The notes beneath the pieces were generated by a model, which worked only from the letters and a program-made list of their open reading frames with translations, was not told the origin of the DNA and made no database searches. This document shows, piece by piece, positions 1 to 6,963 of a stretch of 12,935 nucleotides of DNA. Positions within the stretch are counted from its first letter, which is position 1. Each line of letters opens with the position of its first letter. The DNA is from Flavobacteriaceae bacterium (GTDB lineage Bacteria > Bacteroidota > Bacteroidia > Flavobacteriales > Flavobacteriaceae): assembly GCA_013042255.1 (NCBI GenBank), contig JABDQK010000161.1, positions 1 to 12,935 of the forward strand. Reading direction: 5' to 3'. The position numbers and the translations under genes were made by a program.

Positions 1-1702
1 AGACACGCATCCAGAAACATTTACCGTTTTGCGTAAAGAACAGCATGTACTGATGGTTGGTCCCAACGAACAAATGTTCCAGAAAATCCTCATTCCGTGT
101 GGCTGATGCCTTCTGGCCTACCCCGCCCCTGTTCTGAATCTTGTATTCCGAAAGCGGAGTTCTTTTGATGTAACCGGCATGGGAAATTGTGATAACTACC
201 TGCTCATCAGGAATCATATCTTCTATGCTCAGGTCTCCCCCGGCAAAATTGATTTCTGATCGTCTTTCGTCTCCGTATTTTTCCCTGACCTCCAGCAACT
301 CGTCCTTGATAATCCCCATTCTCCTTTCCTTGTTGGCAAGAATGTCTTTAAGATCTTCAATGGTTTTGAGAATTTCATCGTATTCCGACCTGAGTTTGTC
401 CTGCTCCAGCCCTGTAAGCTGTCGCAATCTCATTTCAACGATGGCCTTAGCCTGAATTTCTGACAACTTAAAGCGTTCAATAAGGTTTTCCCTGGCAGTA
501 TCTGCATTGGAAGATCCTCTTATGATACTGATCACCTCATCGATATTGTCAGAAGCTATGATGAGTCCTTCCAGGATGTGTGCCCTGTCTTCGGCCTTTT
601 TCAGATCAAATTTGGTTCGTCGTACCACTACCTCATGGCGGTGTTCCACAAAATAAGTAATGATCTCCTTTACATTCAGTAATTGAGGACGTCCTTTTAC
701 CAGTGCAATATTGTTTACACTGAAGGAAGATTGTAGTGCGGTGTATTTAAAGAGTGTGTTCAGGACAATATTGGGTATCGCATCCCGCTTGAGGATATAC
801 ACAATGCGCATCCCGTTCCGGTCACTTTCGTCCCTGATATTGCTGATACCTTCAATTTTCTTATCGTTGACAAGGTCGGCAGTCTTTTTGATCATGTCTG
901 CCTTATTGACCTGATAAGGAATTTCTGTCACAATAATACACTCTCTCCCCTGCACCTCTTCAAAATGAGATTTGGCACGCATGACAACTCGTCCGCGGCC
1001 TGTGTGGAAGGCTTCTTTTACTCCGTCATAACCATAAATGATACCCCCTGTTGGGAAATCAGGCGCTTTGATATGTGTGATCAGTTCGTCAATCTCTATG
1101 TCCGGATTGTCTATCAGTGCCACAGTGCCGTCAACGACTTCTGCTAAATTGTGAGGAGGCATATTGGTAGCCATCCCTACTGCTATACCGGAGGCCCCGT
1201 TAATAAGTAAGTTGGGAATCCTGGCCGGCAGTACTGTAGGTTCTTCAAGGGAATCGTCAAAGTTGAGTTGATGATCAACAGTGTCCTTTTCGATGTCGGA
1301 AAGCATTTCATCAGCTATCTTCCTCATTCGAGCCTCTGTATACCTCATGGCAGCCGGACTATCCCCATCTATAGAGCCAAAGTTACCCTGCCCGTCGATG
1401 AGCATGTAGCGCAAGCTCCATTCCTGAGCCATCCTCACCATGGTGTCGTATACCGAGGTATCACCATGGGGGTGATATTTACCCAGAACTTCCCCGACAA
1501 TTCTCGCTGATTTCTTGTGTGAACTGTTTGATCTTACACCCAGTTCGTGCATCCCGTAAAGTACTCTTCTGTGCACTGGTTTTAATCCATCCCTGACATC
1601 GGGTAAGGCCCGTGACACAATGACCGACATTGAGTAATCAATGTAGGCAGATTTCATCTCATCTTCAATATTAATCGGGATCAGTTTTTCTCCTTCCGCC
1701 AT
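1..1702 (-). CDS. gyrA: DNA gyrase subunit A (N-terminal 567 codons; 3' end outside the window)
   Basis: This is the cleavage-reunion subunit of the type IIA topoisomerase that, with GyrB, introduces negative supercoils into the chromosome. Translation of the minus strand gives a start [20 protein letters not shown]. The quinolone-resistance region follows, [10 protein letters not shown], with Thr82 and Asp86 at the positions of E. coli Ser83 and Asp87. The catalytic tyrosine lies in the RYTE motif at residue 121. The breakage-reunion and coiled-coil part runs to about residue 490. The first blade of the C-terminal pinwheel begins after that, with the GyrA-box-like QNRGGVG, and the frame is still open at base 1 (GKCFWMRV). 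Roughly 270 to 300 residues are probably missing off the window. The ATG at 1702-1700 is chosen because the family N-terminus aligns there. The gene is divergent from clpC across a 260-bp spacer. Identity is very secure. Confidence 0.98.
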   Translation of the reverse strand, partial: MAEGEKLIPINIEDEMKSAYIDYSMSVIVSRALPDVRDGLKPVHRRVLYGMHELGVRSNSSHKKSARIVGEVLGKYHPHGDTSVYDTMVRMAQEWSLRYMLIDGQGNFGSIDGDSPAAMRYTEARMRKIADEMLSDIEKDTVDHQLNFDDSLEEPTVLPARIPNLLINGASGIAVGMATNMPPHNLAEVVDGTVALIDNPDIEIDELITHIKAPDFPTGGIIYGYDGVKEAFHTGRGRVVMRAKSHFEEVQGRECIIVTEIPYQVNKADMIKKTADLVNDKKIEGISNIRDESDRNGMRIVYILKRDAIPNIVLNTLFKYTALQSSFSVNNIALVKGRPQLLNVKEIITYFVEHRHEVVVRRTKFDLKKAEDRAHILEGLIIASDNIDEVISIIRGSSNADTARENLIERFKLSEIQAKAIVEMRLRQLTGLEQDKLRSEYDEILKTIEDLKDILANKERRMGIIKDELLEVREKYGDERRSEINFAGGDLSIEDMIPDEQVVITISHAGYIKRTPLSEYKIQNRGGVGQKASATRNEDFLEHLFVGTNHQYMLFFTQNGKCFWMRV

Positions 1703-1821
1703 ATAAAAATCCTATTGTTTTTCAGTGGTTAAAACATCGGGGCAATATACACAAAATGATAGGTTCAAGGGCACGAAACATTGACTTTATTGAACAATTT
1801 ATTAACATGACAAAACCGCAC

Positions 1822-1853
1822 TTTAGTTGATAAAACTCCTGTTAATTATTTTG
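1822..1853 (+). promoter_or_regulatory. Weak candidate promoter for clpC within the gyrA/clpC divergent spacer
   Basis: TTATTTTG at 1846-1853 differs at one base from the Bacteroidota -7 consensus TAnnTTTG. Twenty bases upstream, TTTA at 1822-1825 differs at one base from the -33 element TTTG. Transcription would start near 1857 and leave an untranslated leader of about 105 nt. The rest of the 260-bp spacer (1703-1962) is AT-rich with no obvious hairpin or operator. I found no convincing match to the consensus for gyrA on the opposite strand. An AAGGAG at 1942-1947 lies 15 bases before the clpC ATG, rather far for a classical Shine-Dalgarno. Confidence 0.3.
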
Positions 1854-1962
1854 TAAATCGGGCATTTTTTCGTCATTTAGGCCTAGTTAATCTAATATAG
1901 GTACGGTATTTGACGTTCTTATAGTAAGTTTTAGTAATTTTAAGGAGTATATAAAAAACCAT

Positions 1963-4512
1963 ATGGACGATAATTTTTCACCAAGAGTAAAAGACGTAAT
2001 CGCGTACAGTAAGGAGGAGGCCCTGAGGCTCGGACATGATTTTATTGGTACTGAGCATCTTATGTTAGGATTACTCCGGGATGGAAACGGGAAGGCGATC
2101 AGCATCCTTGATGCCCTTGATGTGGATCTGGATCATCTGCGTCGGAAGGTGGAAATCCTGAGTCCGGCAAACCCCAATCCGGGAAGCAGTCAGAAAGACA
2201 AGAAAAACCTGCATCTTACAAGGCAGGCCGAACGCGCGTTGAAAACCACTTTTCTTGAGGCGAAGCTATTTCAAAGTTCCTCAATTAATACAGCGCATCT
2301 GTTATTGTGCATCCTCAGAAATGAGAATGATCCCACAACCAAGTTGCTGCACAAGCTAAAGGTTGATTACGACGGGGTAAAAGAGCAATTTAAATCAATG
2401 ATTACAAGTGACGACGACTACATAGACTCCCCAACTTCGGAGTCCTTTCCCAGTGATTCTGATGAACCTTCTGAAGGCAAAGAAGCTTCTTTTGGCGCTT
2501 CTTCTGCTCAGAAAGGGAGTAAAAAATCAAAAACCCCGGTCCTCGATAACTTTGGCCGTGATCTTACACAACTGGCCGAAGAGAACAAACTAGATCCGGT
2601 AGTGGGCAGGGAAAAAGAAATTGAACGTGTTTCACAGATCCTGAGCAGAAGGAAAAAGAACAACCCATTGCTCATCGGTGAACCAGGGGTAGGTAAAAGT
2701 GCTATAGCAGAAGGCCTGGCACTGAGAATCATCAATAAAAAAGTATCTCGTATTCTTTACAATAAAAGGGTAGTCACTCTCGACCTTGCCTCTCTGGTTG
2801 CCGGTACCAAATACCGGGGACAGTTTGAGGAAAGGATGAAAGCCGTTATGAACGAGCTCGAAAAGAATGATGACGTCATCCTGTTTATCGATGAGATTCA
2901 TACCATAGTAGGTGCAGGTGGTGCTACCGGAAGTCTGGATGCTTCCAATATGTTTAAACCGGCACTGGCACGTGGGGAGATTCAATGCATCGGAGCCACT
3001 ACCTTAGATGAGTACAGACAATATATCGAAAAAGACGGGGCCCTGGAACGACGATTCCAGAAGGTGATGGTAGAACCTACTACGGTAGAAGAAACCATCG
3101 AAATCCTGAAGAATATCAAAAGTAAATACGAGGATCACCATAATGTGCTTTACACAGATGAGGCTCTTGTTGCCTGTGTAAAACTTACAAACCGGTATAT
3201 GACCGATCGCTTCCTGCCAGACAAGGCCATAGATGCCCTGGATGAAGCCGGATCACGTGTACATATTGTGAACATGGACGTTCCTGAGCAAATCCTGGAG
3301 CTCGAAAAACAACTTGATGACGTCAGGGAACTTAAAAACACCGTTGTCAAAAAACAACGATACGAAGAAGCCGCAAAACTACGCGATGATGAAAAGCGCC
3401 TCGAAAAAGAACTCGCGGTAGCCCAGGAAAAATGGGAAGAAGACAGCAAGCTTCACAGGGAAACTGTATCAGAAGACAATGTGGCAGATGTGGTCTCCAT
3501 GATGAGCGGTATTCCAGTCAATAAAATTGCCCAGACAGAAAGTAATAAACTGGCAGAATTGCCAACCCTGATCAAAGGCAATGTTATAGGACAGGATGAA
3601 GCCGTGTCTAAGGTAGCCAAAGCGATTCAGCGAAACAGGGCCGGACTCAAAGATCCGAACAAGCCTATCGGTTCCTTTATTTTCCTCGGTCAGACAGGTG
3701 TTGGTAAAACACAATTGGCCAAAGTCCTCGCAAAGGAACTCTTCGATTCAGAAGACGCCCTGATCAGAATTGATATGAGTGAATACATGGAGAAATTTGC
3801 AATCTCCAGACTGGTAGGAGCACCTCCCGGTTATGTAGGATATGAAGAAGGTGGCCAATTGACTGAGAAAGTAAGACGGAAGCCTTATTCCGTGATCCTC
3901 CTCGACGAGGTGGAAAAGGCCCACCCCGACGTATTTAATATGATGTTGCAGGTACTCGATGACGGCTTCCTTACCGATAGCCTGGGAAGAAAGATCGACT
4001 TCCGTAACACTATTATCATTATGACCTCCAATATCGGAGCCAGACAATTAAAAGATTTCGGACAAGGCGTCGGATTTGGAACAGCTGCTAAAAAATCTCA
4101 GGAAGATTCTCATCAGAAGAGCGTAATCGAGAATGCACTTAAAAAAGCATTTGCCCCTGAATTTTTAAACAGGATAGATGATGTAATTGTTTTCAATCCG
4201 CTCGAGCGAGAACATATTCACAAGATTATCGATATTGAGCTGGCTAAACTTTACGCAAGGATTAAAGATATCGGTTACAACCTTAATCTTACCGATAAAG
4301 CCAAAGACTATATCGCAGATAAAGGATTTGACAAACAATACGGTGCCCGGCCTTTAAAAAGAGCCATACAGAAGTATATCGAAGATGCCCTGGCAGAGGA
4401 GATCGTAAACTCCAAATTAGAAGAAGGCGATAGTATTTTTATGGATTACGATGGAAAAAAGGAATTACTTACTATAGATATCAAGAAATCCAAGAAGTCT
4501 TCCAAGGCATAA
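1963..4512 (+). CDS. clpC: ClpC-type AAA+ unfoldase, ATP-binding subunit of the Clp protease
   Basis: This hexameric double-ring ATPase unfolds damaged or regulated cytoplasmic proteins and feeds them to the ClpP peptidase. It has 849 residues, a little longer than the roughly 810 of Bacillus ClpC. Clp_N double repeat: about residues 1-145. An acidic, serine-rich linker follows at about 145-190. First AAA+ module: Walker A GEPGVGKS at 239-246 and Walker B FIDEIH at 308-313. A UVR-type coiled-coil region at about 450-485 (RYEEAAKLRDDEKRLEKEL) separates ClpC from ClpA and ClpB. Second AAA+ module: Walker A GQTGVGKT at 576-583 and Walker B LLDEVEKAH from 646. The ClpP-docking loop is VGF at 703-705 in GQGVGFG, so it should partner with ClpP. 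No ctsR, mcsA or mcsB lies beside it, so its control is probably unlike that of Bacillus. It appears monocistronic, bounded by a strong terminator. Confidence 0.97.
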   Translation: MDDNFSPRVKDVIAYSKEEALRLGHDFIGTEHLMLGLLRDGNGKAISILDALDVDLDHLRRKVEILSPANPNPGSSQKDKKNLHLTRQAERALKTTFLEAKLFQSSSINTAHLLLCILRNENDPTTKLLHKLKVDYDGVKEQFKSMITSDDDYIDSPTSESFPSDSDEPSEGKEASFGASSAQKGSKKSKTPVLDNFGRDLTQLAEENKLDPVVGREKEIERVSQILSRRKKNNPLLIGEPGVGKSAIAEGLALRIINKKVSRILYNKRVVTLDLASLVAGTKYRGQFEERMKAVMNELEKNDDVILFIDEIHTIVGAGGATGSLDASNMFKPALARGEIQCIGATTLDEYRQYIEKDGALERRFQKVMVEPTTVEETIEILKNIKSKYEDHHNVLYTDEALVACVKLTNRYMTDRFLPDKAIDALDEAGSRVHIVNMDVPEQILELEKQLDDVRELKNTVVKKQRYEEAAKLRDDEKRLEKELAVAQEKWEEDSKLHRETVSEDNVADVVSMMSGIPVNKIAQTESNKLAELPTLIKGNVIGQDEAVSKVAKAIQRNRAGLKDPNKPIGSFIFLGQTGVGKTQLAKVLAKELFDSEDALIRIDMSEYMEKFAISRLVGAPPGYVGYEEGGQLTEKVRRKPYSVILLDEVEKAHPDVFNMMLQVLDDGFLTDSLGRKIDFRNTIIIMTSNIGARQLKDFGQGVGFGTAAKKSQEDSHQKSVIENALKKAFAPEFLNRIDDVIVFNPLEREHIHKIIDIELAKLYARIKDIGYNLNLTDKAKDYIADKGFDKQYGARPLKRAIQKYIEDALAEEIVNSKLEEGDSIFMDYDGKKELLTIDIKKSKKSSKA

Positions 4513-4530
4513 ATTGTAAGAAACAGACTC

Positions 4531-4565
4531 AAAAAGGGTGTTAGTTAACTGACACCCTTTTTTTT
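4531..4565 (+). terminator. Strong intrinsic terminator after clpC
   Basis: GGGTGTTAG (4536-4544) pairs with CTGACACCC (4549-4557) around a TTAA loop. This gives nine base pairs including one G-U, extended by A-T pairs from the flanking A-run. Eight T residues follow at 4558-4565. It lies 19 bases beyond the clpC stop and should separate clpC from the next gene. Confidence 0.93.
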
Positions 4566-4640
4566 GTAATTTTTTTTTGTTTAAGGCCTCGCTTATTTAA
4601 AATGTCATTAAAACGATATTTACGCTTTTAATCTAATATT

Positions 4641-4672
4641 TTTCACATCCGTAGACCATCCCGTTACTTTCG
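4641..4672 (+). promoter_or_regulatory. Candidate Bacteroidota-type promoter for the small hypothetical gene
   Basis: TACTTTCG at 4665-4672 differs at one base from the TAnnTTTG -7 element. TTTC at 4641-4644, exactly 20 bases upstream, differs at one base from the -33 TTTG. The predicted start near 4676 leaves about 18 untranslated bases before the ATG at 4694. The upstream terminator means this gene needs its own promoter, which supports the call. The remainder of 4566-4693 is AT-rich and shows nothing else. Confidence 0.4.
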
Positions 4673-4693
4673 TTTTGAACACTACAAAACTAC

Positions 4694-5101
4694 ATGGGGA
4701 TGAAAGTTAGACCGATCAAAACACCGGTTGTCGTAAAGGAGTATGTTCTTGAAATAGGTACTGTAAAGGTTTATGATAACTATATGGTCGCTACTTACAA
4801 TGAAGGATGCACCGTTACCCTGGAAAGGGTTTACCAACTAATTGGGATTTCAGAAATACACTTCAGGGACAGACCCTTTGGATTTATCAGCTTCAGGAAA
4901 AATTCCTATGCCATCGATCCAACAATTTACGCATATGTAAGGGAGCTTGAGAATTTAAAGGCGTATGCTATTGTTTCTGTCAAGGAAATGGACATGCATA
5001 ATTTTGCCATAGAAAAAATGTTCTACAAAAAGCCCATGAAATTCTTTATTGATTACAACAATGCACTGGCCTGGGTAAAAAGACGTGTCGCTAAGAAGTA
5101 G
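4694..5101 (+). CDS. Conserved-looking hypothetical protein, 135 aa, possibly STAS/SpoIIAA-like
   Basis: The function is not known. The product is a soluble, slightly basic 135-residue protein with no signal peptide, membrane segment or cysteine motif. Its layout is strand-rich at the N-terminus (about 17-45), then a helix and the motif RPFGFISFRKNSYAIDP at about residues 60-76. A strand at about 90-97 (AYAIVSV) and a C-terminal helix ending in a basic tail, WVKRRVAKK, complete it. From memory, flavobacterial genomes carry many proteins with this RPFG...NSYxxDP motif, and their alternating alpha/beta pattern resembles STAS or SpoIIAA folds; that assignment is inference. Met3 is an alternative start. 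The gene sits alone between the clpC terminator and the convergent nnrE-nnrD gene, whose 3' end it overlaps by 11 bp. Coding by this frame is credible because of its length, its promoter-like upstream sequence and the recognised motif. Confidence 0.85.
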   Translation: MGMKVRPIKTPVVVKEYVLEIGTVKVYDNYMVATYNEGCTVTLERVYQLIGISEIHFRDRPFGFISFRKNSYAIDPTIYAYVRELENLKAYAIVSVKEMDMHNFAIEKMFYKKPMKFFIDYNNALAWVKRRVAKK

Positions 5102-6635
5102 TTCCTTGCTCTTCGCCTTCTTGTATTTCCTCCAGGTATATTTCCCTGAAGGCCACTCCAAGATTTTCAATGATATCTGAAGCAGTTAGAGATTCCATAC
5201 TCCCATTCAGAAGACTGTTATCCCCTGCCCTGCCATGCAGATATACTCCCATTATTGCTGCATTAAGAGGTGTATAACCCTGTGCTATGAGTCCGGTAAT
5301 CACTCCGGTAAGCACATCTCCGCTCCCCGCCGTAGCCATTCCCGGATTTCCGGAACTGTTTATATAACCTTTCTCCTTGTACATGGTAATAGTATGTGCA
5401 CCTTTTAGCACCAGAATACAGTTGTATTTATCGGTAAATTTTTGTGCTTTCTCCAGTTTCTCAAAGTCGTCTTGCCACGCCCCAATTAAGCGTTCCAATT
5501 CCTTTGGGTGTGGCGTAAGAACGGTATGAGGGGGAAGCAGATTCAGGAGTGACTTGTCTTTGGCTAAGAGGTTTAAGCCATCAGCATCGATGACCAGGGG
5601 TGTGGTGTTTCCCTTCAGAAATCCTTTAAACGCTTTTTGAGCAACTTTTGATGTACCCATCCCCATTCCAAGGCCGATGACAGTAGGCTCAAAAGTAATC
5701 TGTATCTCAGATAACTGCTGTTCGTCCTTATCGGTAAGCACCATAATCTCGGGCACCGAAGTCTGTAAGGGTACATAACCGCATTGAGGTACAAATGCCG
5801 TGACCAATCCGGCTCCCGACTTAAGGCAGGCCCTGGCACTGAGAATAACTGCTCCGACCTTGCCAAAAGATCCACCGAGAATTATTGCATGGCCATAGGT
5901 TCCCTTATGCGTGAATTTTTTCCTGAACCGATATAACTCCCGAATGTCCTGCTGCTGAATAAATTCGTAAGTATTATTTAAAGATGAGATAAAAGCTTCA
6001 TCCAGGCCAATATCGAGCACAACCGAGTTTTCACAGTATATTCCTGTCTGGGGAAGGAAGAAAACCAATTTGGGAGACTGAAATGTGAGAACAAAGTTTG
6101 CCTTTACTATGCTGTTCTTTTCCTCAAATATTTTGTCAAGGAATAAGCCCGATGCGATATCAATGGAAATGACAAATGCCTTTGAGCTGTTTATATGAGT
6201 GATCAAATTGGTCACCCATGGATCTGGGGTCCGATTGAGACCGGTGCCAAATATTGCATCCAACACCATATCCTCTTCTGATATTTCAGGAAAATCACTT
6301 TCCTGCCCAATCACCTGGGGCCATACTTTCCGGTCTTTGAGGCGGTCCAGGTTAATTAAGAAATCATCAGATCGTTTTTCACTGTAATTTACAATATACA
6401 CTTTGATAGTGTAGCCGTGTTCCAGCAAGTGACGGGCAACTACCAGTCCGTCACCTCCGTTATTTCCTATTCCACAGAAAATATGCAAGACAACCGGAGA
6501 CCCTTTTAATTGCTCGTGTAACCAATGGAAAGTTGCAAGGCCTGCCCTCTCCATAAGTTCATCACTCCTGATTGCCTGGCTCTCAATGGTGTATTTATCA
6601 GCCGCTCTGATCTGTTCTCCTGAAAGTATTTTCAT
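5091..6635 (-). CDS. nnrE-nnrD (nnr, yjeF family): Bifunctional NAD(P)HX epimerase / ADP-dependent NAD(P)HX dehydratase
   Basis: This is a metabolite-repair enzyme for hydrated, inactive NADH and NADPH. The N-terminal domain interconverts the R and S epimers of NAD(P)HX; the C-terminal domain dehydrates the S form with ADP. The protein has 514 residues. Epimerase domain: about 1-215, starting MKILSGEQIRAADKYTI, with NNGGDG at 58-63. Dehydratase domain (ribokinase-like fold): from about residue 230. It carries GHAIILGGSFGKVGA, GLGMGMG, VIDADGLNLL, TPHPKELERL, LVLKGAHT and the ATGSGDVLTG-type motif AGSGDVLTG, with its aspartate near residue 440. The ATG at 6635 is preferred because the family N-terminus begins there. 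A longer reading from a TTG at 6680 adds 15 unconserved residues. The gene is divergent from the threonine control region, and its last 11 bases overlap the convergent small gene. I see no terminator at its end and no good promoter consensus upstream. Confidence 0.96.
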   Translation of the reverse strand: MKILSGEQIRAADKYTIESQAIRSDELMERAGLATFHWLHEQLKGSPVVLHIFCGIGNNGGDGLVVARHLLEHGYTIKVYIVNYSEKRSDDFLINLDRLKDRKVWPQVIGQESDFPEISEEDMVLDAIFGTGLNRTPDPWVTNLITHINSSKAFVISIDIASGLFLDKIFEEKNSIVKANFVLTFQSPKLVFFLPQTGIYCENSVVLDIGLDEAFISSLNNTYEFIQQQDIRELYRFRKKFTHKGTYGHAIILGGSFGKVGAVILSARACLKSGAGLVTAFVPQCGYVPLQTSVPEIMVLTDKDEQQLSEIQITFEPTVIGLGMGMGTSKVAQKAFKGFLKGNTTPLVIDADGLNLLAKDKSLLNLLPPHTVLTPHPKELERLIGAWQDDFEKLEKAQKFTDKYNCILVLKGAHTITMYKEKGYINSSGNPGMATAGSGDVLTGVITGLIAQGYTPLNAAIMGVYLHGRAGDNSLLNGSMESLTASDIIENLGVAFREIYLEEIQEGEEQGTTS

Positions 6636-6779
6636 CTCATCTTGCTCAATTTCAATTCTTTTTAACCCCCTTACTGGCAATCCTTTTTTGGTGTAAATCC
6701 TTATTTCCCTTCATATGACCTAAGAATTCATAAAAATGCAGGCGATATTTCTGCTAGTCTTCAAAAATGTCTGCATAAG

Positions 6780-6810
6780 TTGGGCTCACTAAGTAAAAAT
6801 ACTACATTTG
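6780..6810 (+). promoter_or_regulatory. Promoter of the threonine operon (Bacteroidota -33/-7 type)
   Basis: TACATTTG at 6803-6810 is a perfect match to the Bacteroidota -7 element TAnnTTTG. TTG at 6780-6782 lies 20 bases upstream, inside the usual 19-21 spacing for the -33 element. Transcription should begin around 6814-6817. This falls at or only a few bases before the ATG of the leader peptide (6817), so the message would be leaderless or nearly so. Confidence 0.75.
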
Positions 6811-6816
6811 AACATT

Positions 6817-6909
6817 ATGAAAGTGTTTATAAATACAGGCGGTAACGCACTTACGAATAATCCTACTCGATCAGGGTTTAAAACGACCACCGAGACCCCT
6901 TGGGGGTAA
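6817..6909 (+). CDS. Threonine-rich leader peptide of a putative thr operon attenuator (30 aa)
   Basis: A 30-codon frame runs from ATG 6817 to TAA 6907-6909, 54 bases before thrA. It begins MKVFINTGG and ends KTTTETPWG. Threonine occupies residues 7, 13, 17, 23, 24, 25 and 27, seven of 30 (23 percent against roughly 5 to 6 percent in ordinary proteins). All four ACN codons are used, and three occur consecutively at 6883-6891, just before a terminator-like hairpin. By analogy with thrL of E. coli, scarcity of charged tRNA-Thr would stall a ribosome on these codons and prevent the hairpin, letting RNA polymerase reach thrA. Differences from thrL are the lack of regulatory isoleucine codons (only one ATA), a start almost at the 5' end of the transcript, and a stop codon inside the hairpin. 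Four Asn codons are also present, but AT-rich composition may explain them. The reading frame, position and codon bias are seen directly; the role is inferred. Confidence 0.7.
   Translation: MKVFINTGGNALTNNPTRSGFKTTTETPWG
6874..6898 (+). promoter_or_regulatory. Possible antiterminator pairing in the thr leader
   Basis: GGGTTT at 6874-6879 can pair with AGACCC at 6893-6898 (five Watson-Crick pairs and one U-G), leaving a 13-nt loop that contains the triple threonine codons. A second option pairs CTCG (6866-6869) with CGAG (6891-6894). Either would occupy the 5' arm of the terminator hairpin. These are short helices found by eye and may not be functional, because a stalled ribosome alone would also cover that arm. 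Confidence 0.3.
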
Positions 6910-6920
6910 TCTCTGCTTTT
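6892..6920 (+). terminator. Attenuator hairpin between the leader peptide and thrA
   Basis: GAGA (6892-6895) pairs with TCTC (6910-6913) and CCCC (6896-6899) with GGGG (6903-6906) around a TTG loop. The 3' side has a three-base bulge that is exactly the TAA stop codon of the leader. A short T-run follows (TTTT at 6917-6920, then a pyrimidine-rich stretch). The stem is shorter and the T-run weaker than in the clpC terminator, as is common for conditional terminators. No other hairpin is evident between it and thrA at 6964. Confidence 0.55.
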
Positions 6921-6963
6921 ACTTCAACGTCCTCATATTCTATTTCCCTAATTCAAGATCAAA

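Noticed and set aside
1455..1470. Thr82 in GyrA, at the position of quinolone-resistance Ser83 of E. coli
   Set aside because: Threonine at this site is the usual wild-type residue in other flavobacteria as I recall, and Asp86 is intact, so it is not evidence of a resistance mutation.
189..1510. Several open frames of 60-88 codons on the plus strand inside gyrA
   Set aside because: They are antisense to a well-conserved gyrA frame, have low-complexity Ser/Leu/Ile-rich products and no promoter or family resemblance.
1902..1912. TACGGTATTTG upstream of clpC as a -7 box
   Set aside because: The TA and TTTG halves do not have the required two-base spacing.
2508..4047. Open frames of up to 117 codons on the minus strand inside clpC
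   Set aside because: They are shadows of the clpC reading frame with no recognisable domain; the plus-strand frame encodes all ClpC motifs without interruption.
6636..6680. A 15-codon N-terminal extension of nnrE-nnrD starting at TTG 6680
   Set aside because: The family N-terminus begins at the ATG at 6635 (MKILSGEQIRAAD), and the upstream residues look unconserved and charged.
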